Shown here: piece by piece, positions 54,801 through 64,000 of the stretch
How the letters are laid out: the number at the start of each line of letters is the position of its first letter
Position numbering within the stretch: position 1 is the stretch's first letter
From: Styela clava
Lineage: Eukaryota; Chordata; Ascidiacea; Stolidobranchia; Styelidae
Direction of reading: 5' to 3'
Length of the DNA stretch: 64,000 bases
Assembly: GCF_964204865.1 (NCBI RefSeq)
Contig: NC_135259.1
Coordinates: forward strand, 12,720,974 to 12,784,973
Program-made: the position numbers and the translations under genes
Notes under the pieces: model-generated
Told to the model about the DNA's origin: nothing
Database searches by the model: none
The model's input: only the letters and a program-made list of their open reading frames with translations

Positions 54801-57800
54801 TTCAAAGTAACTTCAAGCATTGGTTTGAACCTTTTTCAAAAACTTGTGATATACCGTAGATATGTTGTCTAAATGTCTATGTTTAAATTTCTTAATAAAT
54901 GGACAGTTTTATCATCTTTTATGGGATATAATAGTTATCTGAAACTTTTTTGAATTTATTGTACTTACGCAATACAAAATTTGGCAGTGTGGGCAGTGCG
55001 TGAAATATAACACGACACTACTCATTAAATCTTGGGTTTTGCTATGGACTGTAATACTGGTGTGGTGTTCCCCTTCCTTTTCTTAGTAAATACACTATGG
55101 TTGCAACCAAACAATTGCGGTATTATTTAATTCTGGATGTAAACTTTTGCAGGTATGGTGGAGCTGAACCAGGTGATAGAACAATGGTTAGTATTCTATT
55201 ACGATAGAAGATAGTTGGGTATCAACGTTTAGAAGTTATAAAGTCTTGAAAATGGACCAAGTTAGTCAGCATTTTAGTTGGATGACTGAATTGGTCAATT
55301 ATTTTTAAACTTTTTTCGCCTTCTCTTCGAATAAGGATTTGTGCAAGTATACACTAATATGTAAGAAGCTGCGATTTTGATGACCTGATTCTTTTAATTT
55401 TTGTGTTGCCTGCCCAATTTATTTACTCATTGTAAGGCAATGGGCATGGGGTTTCAATCCGAGATTTCGAGCCTGAGCCCCGAATATTGTTAGGCACAAT
55501 GCTCCAACTATTAGGCCACGCACCCACTTGCTCTCTGGTACTTCCGTAGTGTGTGTACCGGGTTAGGGTCAGGCCATAATTTTATTCCGATTTTCCTTTT
55601 TTCAGTTATATTATGAGTTCGGAGACTGTCTGTGTTAGCCAAGTGCATATACCCCCTGCCCTTGAGTTTGTGTCCCTTTACACAACTTGAGTAGGTATTG
55701 GTACACACACTTGTGCACAATGCTCCAACTATTAGGCCACGCACCCACTTGCTCTCTGGTACTTCCGTAGTGTGTGTACCGGGTTAGGGTCAGGCCATAA
55801 TTTTATTCCGATTTTCCTTTTTTCAGTTATATTATGAGTTCGGAGACTGTCTGTGTTAGCCAAGTGCATATACCCCCTGCCCTTGAGTTTGTGTCCCTTT
55901 ACACAACTTGAGTAGGTATTGGTACACACACTTTTAGAGTGCCGCTTCTATTACTTATACAGAAACTTTCTCTGATAGGCAAAATTTACATTTTTATCAT
56001 TTCAGCTTGATGCACTGGTTGCAATAGAAAAATCATTACTCACCAACATAGAATCCAAAGATGTGAATACTGTTCTTACATGTGCTGCAAAGGTACTGGT
56101 TTGGTATTATATTTCTACATATGTTCAATCAATTAGATTTGTAGTGTAGAAAATTGTAAAATTATACCAAAATTGGTTGGGCTACAATTAAATGGACATA
56201 GTCTAAAATTGAGTTGATATTAAACTTAAATAGTAGGGTGTCTTATGACAATCTTTTCATATATTGCTATTAACATTGGCATTTTTCAAAAATTTTGTAA
56301 ACTATAATTTCAGAAGATGATATTTTCATGTATAGCTATTTGTTGTGACATTATTTATCACTAACTATTTCCTAGTGTGGAGTACAAGTACCCAAACATT
56401 GAATCATGGTTCTGAAGTCATCTTGAGTCTCAACGAGTCTGATTGATTTTCCAATACATATTACCTATCATAGTGTCTCAAAACTGTCCTTTTTTCCATC
56501 GTGATACACAACTAATACTTAGCTACCGTTTTTAACATATACCGGTAAGCAGATTTTGAAGTACAGGGTGTCCATAAAGTCCTTTTACAATTTCAATTTT
56601 GTTATGAAGTCAGTTTTCAATATATTTCAACCAAGTTTGTTGTTACTTATCGATCTTAAGATCGGTAAGTATGTTGATAGGTATTTGTCTGTATGTGTGT
56701 ATGTCTGTCTGTTAGATGCATGCGATATCTCACGAAGGCGTGGTTGAATCTGCTCCAAATTTTGCATGTGCATTCATCATATCTCGGACCAGAAGCCTAT
56801 TGATTTTGGATGAATTATGTCGTATAATTAGCCAGTTATTAATTAATTAGTGATGAAGAGATCTGGATTTTCACAAATCGAGAGATTTTCGAGACGCGCT
56901 GAATGTGTGTGTGCGTATCAGATGCGCAAGTTTTCACGCTAGTGAGTCAGAGCGAAGGATACACACCGCTAGATCGTATCTCGTGATTAATCTTTGAGCC
57001 TTGTCTATATCTCTCTTGTAACTTTGACGTCGTCGCGATGCGCAAGTTTCCTTCGAGAAATTTTCCACACTATTGAGTCAGAGCGAAGGATACACGCCGC
57101 GAGATCGTATCTCGTTACTTATAATTACTCCTTAAAGTTTAAGCAATGTCCATATCCCTAAATCAGGTTCGGAGTTGCAGAATTCCTCACCAAAATATCG
57201 CTAGGCTGTGTTTGAATAGCCGTCGCAACCTGGGTTAGCGCCGTTGTATTTAACACAAACTATAGGATTGGTAAATACAGAAATAGGCTATTGGCTGGAA
57301 ACTAATCGAAACAATCCAGTTCGGATTTGCAGAATTCTTCATAAAAGTATTTCCTCGAGTAGTATTTCGACGACATGGGGAGTTGGCTATTGTTTCCTAC
57401 ATTTCTGATATTGGCTGAAAACTAATCAAAACAATCCAGTTCGGGTTTGCAGAATTTTTCGAATCGAAACCGCAGTTTCTGTTTTGGGGGATCCCCTAAC
57501 TTCCGATCGATAAGTCTTCGGTCTCTGACCGATATTCTCGTTCTTCAATCAGTAAATTTTCAAGTATTTTTACTGCATTTGATACATCTGTGAGAGCCAA
57601 TACAATATATGGTATCGATAAATTCCCCTTGCAATTTTTTATTTTTTTTAGACTCCATGGACACCCTATATATTCATTGTTAGGTTAAGGGTAATTTGGA
57701 CACCCTTCATAGTACTAAAATGTTCACTTTCCTTTTTATTGACAAAATAATTTGCCATTTCCAGAGTGCGACAGAGGCCGCTCATGCCACAGTAAACATG

Positions 57801-57911
57801 AAAGCAAGAGCAGGAAGAGCGAGTTATGTTGCATCCGAACAACTGACGAAACCCGATGCTGGAGCCATGGGTGTTTCAATATGGATGAATGCAATTGCGA
57901 ATACTTTATAG
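45810..57911 (+). CDS. TKFC: Triokinase/FMN cyclase (dihydroxyacetone kinase)
   Basis: Seventeen exons: 45810-45912, 46263-46469, 47517-47605, 48431-48526, 49281-49359, 49574-49663, 50149-50183, 50522-50606, 51502-51591, 52108-52224, 52904-53065, 53218-53337, 53708-53811, 54703-54806, 55153-55186, 56006-56092, 57765-57911. Total 1749 nt, 582 residues plus stop (human 575). It phosphorylates dihydroxyacetone and D-glyceraldehyde with ATP (fructose and glycerol metabolism) and in vertebrates also splits FAD to cyclic FMN. DhaK domain: GGGSGHEP (about 57-64), [37 protein letters not shown] and [14 protein letters not shown], with substrate-binding His at about 224. DhaL domain: [14 protein letters not shown] with Mg-binding Asp 407/412/414, [21 protein letters not shown] and ARAGRASYV. 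The acidic/basic linker lies in exon 11. Introns are full of repeats. Confidence 0.96.
46642..47088. mobile_element. MITE with long terminal inverted repeats and 8-bp target duplication, copy 2 (447 bp)
   Basis: In TKFC intron 2. Ends GGGTCTCGTGTAG and CTACATGAGACCC differ at one position as inverted repeats. A perfect 8-bp duplication GGGATTTG flanks it (46634-46641 and 47089-47096). The body is homologous throughout to 22632-23081 in CNOT1. It interrupts an older repeat related to the one at 49875 and 55400 (GCATTGCCTACTCAATTTAT). Confidence 0.82.
47820..48300. repeat. Minisatellite, about four units of roughly 120-140 bp
   Basis: In TKFC intron 3. Each unit has AGCATTTTTGAGGGTGTGCT, GGACCATGGCCCTCCCA, AAAATGGTAGTATGACATCA and TTTTGTCCATTT, starting near 47822, 47952, 48091 and 48206. 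Units are diverged and differ in length, so the array is not very recent. Confidence 0.8.
48675..48770 (+). repeat. hAT-like terminus fragment
   Basis: In TKFC intron 4: TTGGTTCTCAAACTAGGGTC then GGGGTCCGTGAAGCGAC is the style of a widespread hAT end (ttctcaaact...ggggtccg). No partner end located. Confidence 0.35.
50835..51115 (+). repeat. Unclassified interspersed repeat family C, longest copy
   Basis: In TKFC intron 8. Runs from GGGGGAGAGAAAGAAGATAA through ATGGCGAACCACGGCCTCTC, ATGTCGGGTATGGGACTAGT and GGCGAGGAGTCAAGCAATTC to ATGCAGGGTAATCAGAGGTG and GAATGATGCGGCTGACCGTC. It extends further 3' than the other copies. The open frame at 50875-51219 is probably incidental. Confidence 0.6.
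52445..52695 (-). repeat. Unclassified interspersed repeat family C, inverted copy
   Basis: In TKFC intron 10. The reverse complement reads ATTTATCCAGGGGAGAGAAA, then TCTCGTCCGGTTACCAATCC and ATGTCAGGTATGAGATTAGT as in the plus-strand copies. Confidence 0.55.
54030..54250 (+). repeat. Unclassified interspersed repeat family C, copy in TKFC intron 13
   Basis: Shares ATTTATCCCGGGGAGAGGAA, AGCCTATAAGACAGCTTAAT, ATGTCGGGTATGGGACTAGT and GATGGTGGAGGAAGCCGTAA with the other copies. A fragment of the same family is at 53085-53200 in intron 11/exon 12 upstream sequence. Confidence 0.55.
55395..55520 (-). repeat. Probable tRNA-derived SINE, minus strand
   Basis: In TKFC intron 15. The reverse complement has TGGCCTAATAGTTGGAGCAT (A-box-like) and later CTCGGATTGAAACCCCATGC (B-box-like), then CCCATTGCC and a tail ending AATTGGGCAGGCAACAC. 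Related tails (GCATTGCCTACCCAACTTAT type) are at about 43160, 44100, 46590 and 49885. It is not a functional tRNA. Confidence 0.5.
55494..55935 (+). repeat. Tandem duplication, two nearly identical 221-bp units (family D MITE)
   Basis: In TKFC intron 15. Units start at 55494 and 55715 with GCACAATGCTCCAACTATTA and run through GTAGTGTGTGTACCGGGTTA and GAGTTCGGAGACTGTCTGTG to GGTATTGGTACACACACTT. They translate identically over 65 codons in the reverse frame. Each unit joins a SINE head fragment to a family D MITE, the reverse complement of 16440-16745. Confidence 0.85.
56564..57668 (+). mobile_element. Mariner-like MITE interrupted by a HINE-like element
   Basis: In TKFC intron 16. TA precedes CAGGGTGTCCATAAAG, and the right end is CTCCATGGACACCCTATA, an inverted match with TA. 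Its two halves (56564-56644 and 57541-57668) are collinear with 12637-12838. The 896 bp between them is the nested element at 56645-57540. Confidence 0.7.
56645..57540 (+). mobile_element. Helentron-associated (HINE-like) element, 896 bp, nested
   Basis: 5' end ACTTATCGATC lies in a near-perfect 24-bp palindrome (56646-56669), followed by a GTCTG-rich tract and the conserved GCGATATCTCACGAAGGCG core. Near the 3' end GATCGATAAG (57505-57514) is the exact inverse of CTTATCGATC (56646-56655). A hairpin CGGTC-TCT-GACCG (57519-57531) stands nine bases before the end. It inserted between T and T with no duplication. Internal direct repeats GTGAGTCAGAGCGAAGGATA (about 56942) and TTGAGTCAGAGCGAAGGATA (about 57073) are present. 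No coding sequence. Confidence 0.65.
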
Positions 57912-59322
57912 TATAAATTGAAAAAATGATCATTATTATTGATGGAAAGGCAGTTGACGACTCTGATAAATGAATCAATTCAAGGTTTTGAAATTTATGA
58001 TCTTGTCTGTAATTTGGACATAAGGTGTTGATTATTTTTGTATACAGCAGTTGCCATAATTGAACGATATCTTCAATGAAAGCCTGGTTTTTTTCTCTCT
58101 GATAGATGATAATATTGGTCTTCCTATAATTTGAATGTCTCAATCATAATCTGTCTAAATTGGTGAGTCACTAATTTGAATAGCCTAGTTCAAGTCTACT
58201 ATTCTCTATCAAGACAATTTTAGGTTTCCGACACCACCATATTTAGGGATCACCAAGAGGGGTTTTGGGTGTTTATTGTAATTTTTGCTTTGTTAATTCT
58301 AATTTATGTGTTTCTAGGGTTCAAGATGATCTCTCTTTAATGAAATTTTTAGGTCACTTTCCATTCATGCTAATTTTGTGTTAACAAAATTTACGTCATA
58401 TACCTCATTCCACTGTATGCCAGAATAGGTAGATTGATGATTATTGAAAGTATAATTATTTTGATTTGATAAATTATTAATTTTCTAAATAATGCTTTGC
58501 AATAAATGAGTTCCGCATGGATACCTGTTTGAATTATAGCAAAGAACTTATGAATTTAAAAGCGGTTGTCAAGATAGTATTGTATGGAGAATCCTAGACA
58601 TTTCATTATTCAAGGTTCGCTACCTCTGATTCACTTAATTGACAACCGGTCTTGTGAGGTTACTAGCAGTGTTGTAGTGAGAAGAAAGTCCCAGATTGAG
58701 GGTTGTGTCAGAAAAACTTCCTGACTGAAGACCAAATTTATATAACGAAACTCAAGAAAACAGGCCATATGCCTGAAAACTTGGGTTTTCGAGAATCTTG
58801 AAAAAAACGTTAAAAGCTACGAAAAATTGCCAAGTATGATTTTTTTTACTCTTTGAAAGGTAAGTTCTCACCCCCCAACCTCCCCCGTTCAAGATCAATA
58901 CCATATGCTCCCTCAAAAAGTTTCATCATGCATCTAGTTAATTCGTAACATTTCCCGGACCTCGTGAAGTATGCGCACTAAGATGGCGCACAACCTGAAC
59001 ATAGTATGTATACCAGGTTAAGGTAATGCGACATCTTGGTGCACAATCTACAGTAGCACCCATTTCCCTGCTGACAACGCAACCACCTATCATATTTTTC
59101 AACTAGAGACATTTCGATTTGTATTTACTGTTGCTATAATACTTACACATGGGCACAAATATAACTACCTAAACTGTAAAAAAGAGTGCGACTGAGCCTA
59201 TCCATCGAAGACTGAATAAATAAAGTACCGGTAGTGTTTCTACACGATGAGGGGGGAACTGAGAGCTCCAAAATAGGTGGAGGAAAGATGAAGGAACATA
59301 ACAAGGTTGGGAACCACTAATC
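57912..59322 (+). other. TKFC 3' UTR and following intergenic DNA
   Basis: AT-rich. The first canonical AATAAA after the TKFC stop is at 58501-58506, so the 3' UTR may be about 600 bp. After it I see no gene. AAACTTGGGTTTTCGAGAAT and the CCCCCCAACCTCCCCC tract near 58872 belong to no recognised feature. Confidence 0.45.
58501..58506 (+). terminator. Candidate poly(A) signal of TKFC (AATAAA)
   Basis: First AATAAA downstream of the TKFC stop (590 bp). Confidence 0.4.
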
Positions 59323-60466
59323 CAAGGCTGCCCAACCCGGACTGTTTTTTGCGCCCCAAATATATAGTTTGTAAGCAGACTTTTCAAATTTTTACTATGT
59401 TATAAATCAATTATAGGCTTAATTATGTTTCGTGATTTTGGTGTGATTATTCCTGCCATCTATCTACATTCAAATACCGGTTCTTATTATTACGTATGTG
59501 TCAATTCTTGCACCCTGGTGGACATCGACAACAGTTTTATTTCATTTCTCGCAGAACTGAGCGTTCTGATTAACGAACTCGGAAAGATATTGTGCGATCA
59601 TTGAGGACGAACACTGAGCGCAATTATAAGACTGAATTTGGAGCCTATATTCGCAAATTAATCTCATTCCCATTGTTTCTTTACGATCGTCTTAATCGCC
59701 TACGTAAAATAAAAAGTCAACAATATCTTTGGTACTGGTTGTTCTTTTTTGTTTATCTAATGTTCGAGTTAATTGAGATTTCGAAAATGTCGTCACTGCG
59801 TAACCGTCAGTGATTCTGATGAAATTGACTTAATGGCATTGCTGCATATTGGTCACAAATCAGTATATATAGACTATTCGTCCAGATATTTTTGAAATGT
59901 TACTTCATTAAACACTTGTACAGTATTGGTGTTTCAAATTTTACTAGACGGCCCGCTTAAACATGATATTCCGGCGACATTGGCGCACATTATGCTCATT
60001 TAAATATTGAGGCAGTATCATAGCCACTGGAAATGAATGAATAAAAACACCACCTATAACGCAAATACAACACTCAATTTCGACGTGAGGTGTGCTATTC
60101 TAATGGTGACCGTACATTTGAACCCATGCGTATATCCACGGGTTCAATCTATATGCGGGTGCTAAAACCCATGGGTTAGTATGGGTTTAACTATCCGTGG
60201 AACAAAAAAAAATTCCATAGGTGCAATTGTCATGGGTTCAAATGTAATGGAACCTATTCTAATATATTCGAATAATTGGACAGCCCTACTCAGTAACCAG
60301 AAAGCAATTATTAAATTGATTGATTTTATGTTAATGTATTATGTAAATCACCTACACCGAAATCAGGATTTGGCTGGTATTAATGTTTGGTACAAACGTT
60401 TGCGGCCCGCAACGAATTTCGTCACGAGAAAGTGGCCCGCGATACGAAAAAGGTTGGGCAGGCCTG
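59323..60466. mobile_element. Degenerate hAT-like element, about 1.1 kb
   Basis: Left end CAAGGCTGCCCAACCCGGAC and right end AGGTTGGGCAGGCCTG are inverted partners. The flanks CACTAATC and CACTGATA agree at 6 of 8 positions. TGCGGCCCGCAACG and GTGGCCCGCGATACG near the right end are typical GC-rich hAT sequence. No transposase domain recognised. A small MITE is nested at 60110-60249. Confidence 0.45.
60110..60249. mobile_element. Small MITE with ACATTTGAACCCATG inverted repeats
   Basis: ACATTTGAACCCATG at 60114-60128 is repeated exactly in inverse at 60231-60245. Further ACCCATG/CATGGGT copies lie between. About 140 bp, foldback-like, with no coding capacity. Confidence 0.55.
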
Positions 60467-63429
60467 CACTGATATATTTGATTACCAGCCTTTGGAACAA
60501 ACCGCCCACAATCTCGCTCCTTCTCTGCAATCACCCATAAAACTTTACACACACAAATTTTAGCACATGGACTGGTTTTATTATTGACCATTTGAATCTA
60601 TGGCATTATATATCAAGTAATATCATGAACAGTTGGAAACAAATGGCAAACGGAACTAAGCAACATCTCAACAATGAAAACCCAATTCAACACAGTACCA
60701 ATACTGCTGCCAGTGGTCTCGAAATTCCTCAGCAGCAATCGGTTATTAATCCGTACATATATCAGGGGGCTGGACACCTTAACAATCACTAGCCAGTAGT
60801 ATGTTAAAAACGGCTGCAGTACGAAAATGTCCAACCCTTATAATAAGTCCAATCCAGGTACTTAAAATGTGGTTACAATATTGAATACAAGAAACAGCCA
60901 AATTTCTACTCATGCAATTGTACACAGGTGGGTGAAATCAGATAAATCAAAAGCAGCAAGAGTTGTTATCCTAGCCCAAACAGAAATTTATACACATAAA
61001 ATTTCTTTCTAGTGAATAAACTTCTGTCTGGGCTTGTGCGTATGAGCACACGTTCTATTACGATTACAGGCGCAATTGCACCTGTAATATTCAGTTTAGT
61101 ATATACAAAATTGGTGCTGATCCATATAACGGAAACAGCGAAGTTACGCATTATCGGAACACAAAATGAGTGTAGAACACTTGAGAGTGTTCATCAGCAA
61201 AAAAAAATAGCCAGAAAGTTACACATTGTCTTTCATATAGCTGTGTCAACATTCTGTTTAAAACCCGCTATTCCACAGGGAAATAGAGAAGGGTTATGGG
61301 GAGAACTGGATCCCAATATTTATAAGATGTTGTGCTAAGAATAAATAGCTTTTTGCGATGTTGAGCAAGAGTAACAATTGGGACCAGTGACTCTATAAAT
61401 CGGGCATCAGATTGCGGCCTTTTTTAAAAAAGGTATTACATATTTTCAATCAAAAATTAACCTTTTATGTACCTCACAAGTGACAATCATATGAAATACA
61501 GTTACAGCAGCTTAACAACACTTGCACAAAGATGCATAACAGGTTAATTTTTAAATTGAATTGTTTCATCATAGTTATCTGGGAGGCTACCATCACGAAG
61601 AAGCTAGCATGTACATACGTAGTTGTATTTCAATCAAACCAGAAAAAGCATTTTTTACCATGTCTAGCGTAGAACTACATTATTATGATTGACCATTCCA
61701 TCGGCTGGGTGGTTGTTTGTGTACAAGCCAAGTAGAGAGAGAAAGTATGGTTCAACTCCAAAGCGCCAGCCAAAAGTTAGTTTTTACAAAAAAAAAAACT
61801 TTTTGACTAGCTCACAATCAGTGTCTGTATGGTTGGGTTCACATAAACCGCTGGCACACATCGAGTGTGACACATACCGAATACAGTATGTGTCACATGA
61901 CTGGTGCAGATAATAAACAACAGGATTTCTCAATAAACATTAGTTTGAAAATTGGGGTAGGTGTGACGAAGGTTGTAAATAACAAAGAAAAATTGCCAAA
62001 TACAGCAGCAATAATTTGTAGTGAGACATATAAGCGAGTGCGTTTTTTTATATTACGGTATAGCAGACTCAGTTGAATTAACATGGAATGAAATATCTTG
62101 ATCAGAATTAGCGTTACTTTTGGTTTATCCAAAATAAGACTTTGAATAGCAGCTTATTTGTGTGACTAGGATCAGATTACCGGATTTTTTTTACAAAAAT
62201 AAAAAAGTATAAGACAAAAGCAAGAAAAAAAAAGTAAATTAAGATCTAGCACTTTCATAAAGACATCGCTAGCTCTTAAAAACACTCGCACAGATAAAAA
62301 AAAATGAGGTATAAAAAAGAATAAAGGATACGGCAGAAACTTGAATCGCAATACAACAGATATTTTGAAAATGCTCAAATTCAGTTTCTAACATTAAGGG
62401 TTCGGGGTAAGGGTGAATATTTGAACATCGCTTGTTCCTGTAATAAACGTCAATAACACACGAAACCAATTTAAAAGTTATTGTCCCAGGTGTAGTACAT
62501 TAACAATTTATGGAAAAGTGGATATAACGTTTTAATGCAGGAATATGAAGCATGTCAAATGAAAGAAATCCTGCCACTCCTACTTAGTGGTACTCCAGTG
62601 CTAATCCAGCAAAACAGTAAAAGGCAGTGAGATGGAATATGCCATTTTAGACACTTTTTTTTTATCAAGAAACGAGCAGTGTTTCAAGTTTTATATATTT
62701 TTCTCAATTTTTATTTAGTTTTTGTTATAGTTTCGCATTTCCAAATATGGAAATGGGCATTTTTTTCTTAAATCTAGACTCCCTCCCTTTGTCGGTATTC
62801 ATTACGCAATCTACACGCCACAGTCTTTCTAGCTTTCATTGCTTCACATAACCACCCTCGTTCATAAATCGCACCCTATAAAAAAGGACGTCGCCGTTTG
62901 AAGCCGCTACTACGACAGACGGACATACAAGAAAAAGAAAACCGGGGGGAAACTAATCATCGTAAGAAGCAAACAGAAACAACAATGACATGATAAGTCC
63001 CCCCCATGAAAAAAAAAACGTGGCAATAAAGTAAAACTAAGAAAAAGCACCCAATTTTTCACCCAATGAATCGGTTACATGCACACAGAAATGTAGCACT
63101 ACACATCTGATTATGATTTCAAATATGAAAAAAATTTTGATTTTCCATAAAATCACATTATTTCCATTCGATTAAGATAATTTGATATAACAGAGCCAAA
63201 AATTGTGATTTATAATTTTAGTTCAGAATCATAACCCGATCAGAATTTTTTTAAGATACATGTGAAAATTACTTCAGACAGAATATACGTTACTACGCTT
63301 ATCAATACTGCCGCCACGATCAAATTTGAATATCTACGTAAATTACTATAAATGGGTTTATAATTCACTGACAAATATTACTACTTAATAAGAATTGTTG
63401 GTTATGACAAGAACATATTACTGCATTCT
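60467..63429. other. Intergenic DNA, no gene recognised
   Basis: AT-rich sequence with scattered short frames only. A 26-bp imperfect palindrome (ATTACAGGCGCAATTGCACC and on, 61063-61088) and a TATA-like CTATAAAAAAGGACG near 62876 were noted, without a linked gene. No copies of the repeat families above were recognised. Confidence 0.4.
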
Positions 63430-63461
63430 TTTTGACGAACGACTAGCAGATGGTTGTTGAT

Positions 63462-63566
63462 TTAAGTCTCGTACGAATTGCGTGGCTTGACTCCGTTTCT
63501 CATTTTCCCAGCACGATCACCCTCACGCACTTTCATCATCATTTCCCGCACCTTTCTTTGAGCAGA
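63462..63566 (-). CDS. Possible terminal coding exon of an unidentified gene
   Basis: On the minus strand a CGTTATTTTGCAG acceptor is followed by 34 codons in the longest open phase and a stop at 63464-63462: QRKVREMMMKVREGDRAGKM then NGVKPRNSYET. The peptide is basic and helix-forming, with more balanced codon use than the flanking AT-rich DNA. The rest of the gene would lie to the right of the window. The other two phases stop after 8 and 13 codons. I cannot assign a family. Confidence 0.3.
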   Translation of the reverse strand, partial: SAQRKVREMMMKVREGDRAGKMRNGVKPRNSYET

Positions 63567-64000
63567 CTGCAAAATAACGGAAACAGTTGAAATTTTTGAA
63601 TTTTAATTCCCTATTAAAATTGGATTTTCTCGAAATTCTAAAGCTGGAGTCGAAGAGAACCTCAATTTCACTAAGCTTTCTATTGAAAAAGGGCTTGCAT
63701 ACATCCAAGTTTTTGCCATGAAAATAGGATTTTCTCCGACTTCGAGGCTGGAGTCAAGGATTTTCTCGGAAGTTATGCGATAGCATGTATAGCTAATCAG
63801 CAAGGTATTGTCGAAATCAGAAAATGAGGTGACAAAAATAAAAACGTTTCTAATACATCCTTTGGACACTAGGAATAATACCTGCATAATGGTGCAGTTA
63901 AACAAATTTCCAAGCATCTATCAATATGAAAACTGTAATCTGTATAAACTGAAATTACAATTTTCAAAAGCTACGAAACAAGACCACCGATACTAACATG

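Noticed and set aside
55494-55935. Duplicated 65-residue protein as a gene pair
   Set aside because: The identical translation is due to a tandem DNA duplication of MITE/SINE sequence in an intron. Codon use and context do not support coding.
62870-62890. TATA-like CTATAAAAAAGGACG as a core promoter
   Set aside because: No gene starts downstream within the window and AT-rich DNA makes such matches common.

Overview
This is eukaryotic, metazoan nuclear DNA. Genes are split by GT-AG introns of a few hundred bases to about 1.7 kb, the sequence is AT-rich, and it is packed with LINEs, SINEs, MITEs and other DNA transposons. The gene set (CNOT1, KICS2, IVD, INO80C, ARL16, GNPTG, TKFC) is animal-like. 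Compact same-strand genes with splice-acceptor-like sequences just before their start codons suggest a lineage with operons and spliced-leader trans-splicing. An ascidian tunicate is my best guess, but this is inference and not proven by the window.

Layout. (1) About 0.5-23.9 kb, minus strand: most of CNOT1, the scaffold of the CCR4-NOT deadenylase. I could place 35 consecutive coding exons that join in one frame to 1826 codons. The C-terminal part lies beyond the left edge. Its introns hold many MITEs. (2) About 24-37.1 kb: a gene-poor interval built mostly from four mobile insertions, three with clear target-site duplications (TSDs): a 2-kb inverted-repeat element, a 3.8-kb inverted-repeat element with a nested hAT remnant, a short LINE tail, and a 4.4-kb 5'-truncated LINE with a 1241-codon reading frame. 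(3) 37.5-43.4 kb, plus strand: KICS2, IVD, INO80C and ARL16 in close succession. The first three have no introns. (4) 43.8-45.6 kb, minus strand: GNPTG in seven exons, convergent with ARL16. (5) 45.8-57.9 kb, plus strand: TKFC in 17 exons, divergent from GNPTG across 214 bp. (6) 57.9-64 kb: intergenic sequence with decayed transposons and a possible terminal exon of an unidentified minus-strand gene.

Functions are housekeeping: mRNA deadenylation (CNOT1), nutrient sensing through KICSTOR/mTORC1 (KICS2), leucine catabolism in mitochondria (IVD), chromatin remodelling (INO80C), a small GTPase (ARL16), lysosomal enzyme tagging in the Golgi (GNPTG), and dihydroxyacetone/glyceraldehyde phosphorylation (TKFC). 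KICS2 and IVD both relate to amino-acid metabolism and sit 113 bp apart, but no functional operon logic is proven.

The unusual material is the transposon landscape: a foldback-like MITE with 8-bp TSDs in introns of both CNOT1 and TKFC, a Helentron/HINE-like element nested in a mariner-like MITE, a large element with 7-bp TSDs, and an unclassified repeat present in at least five copies. I found no bacterial-type system, CRISPR array or complete tRNA/rRNA gene. Exon boundaries were set by eye from splice signals, reading frame and remembered family sequences, not by alignment software.
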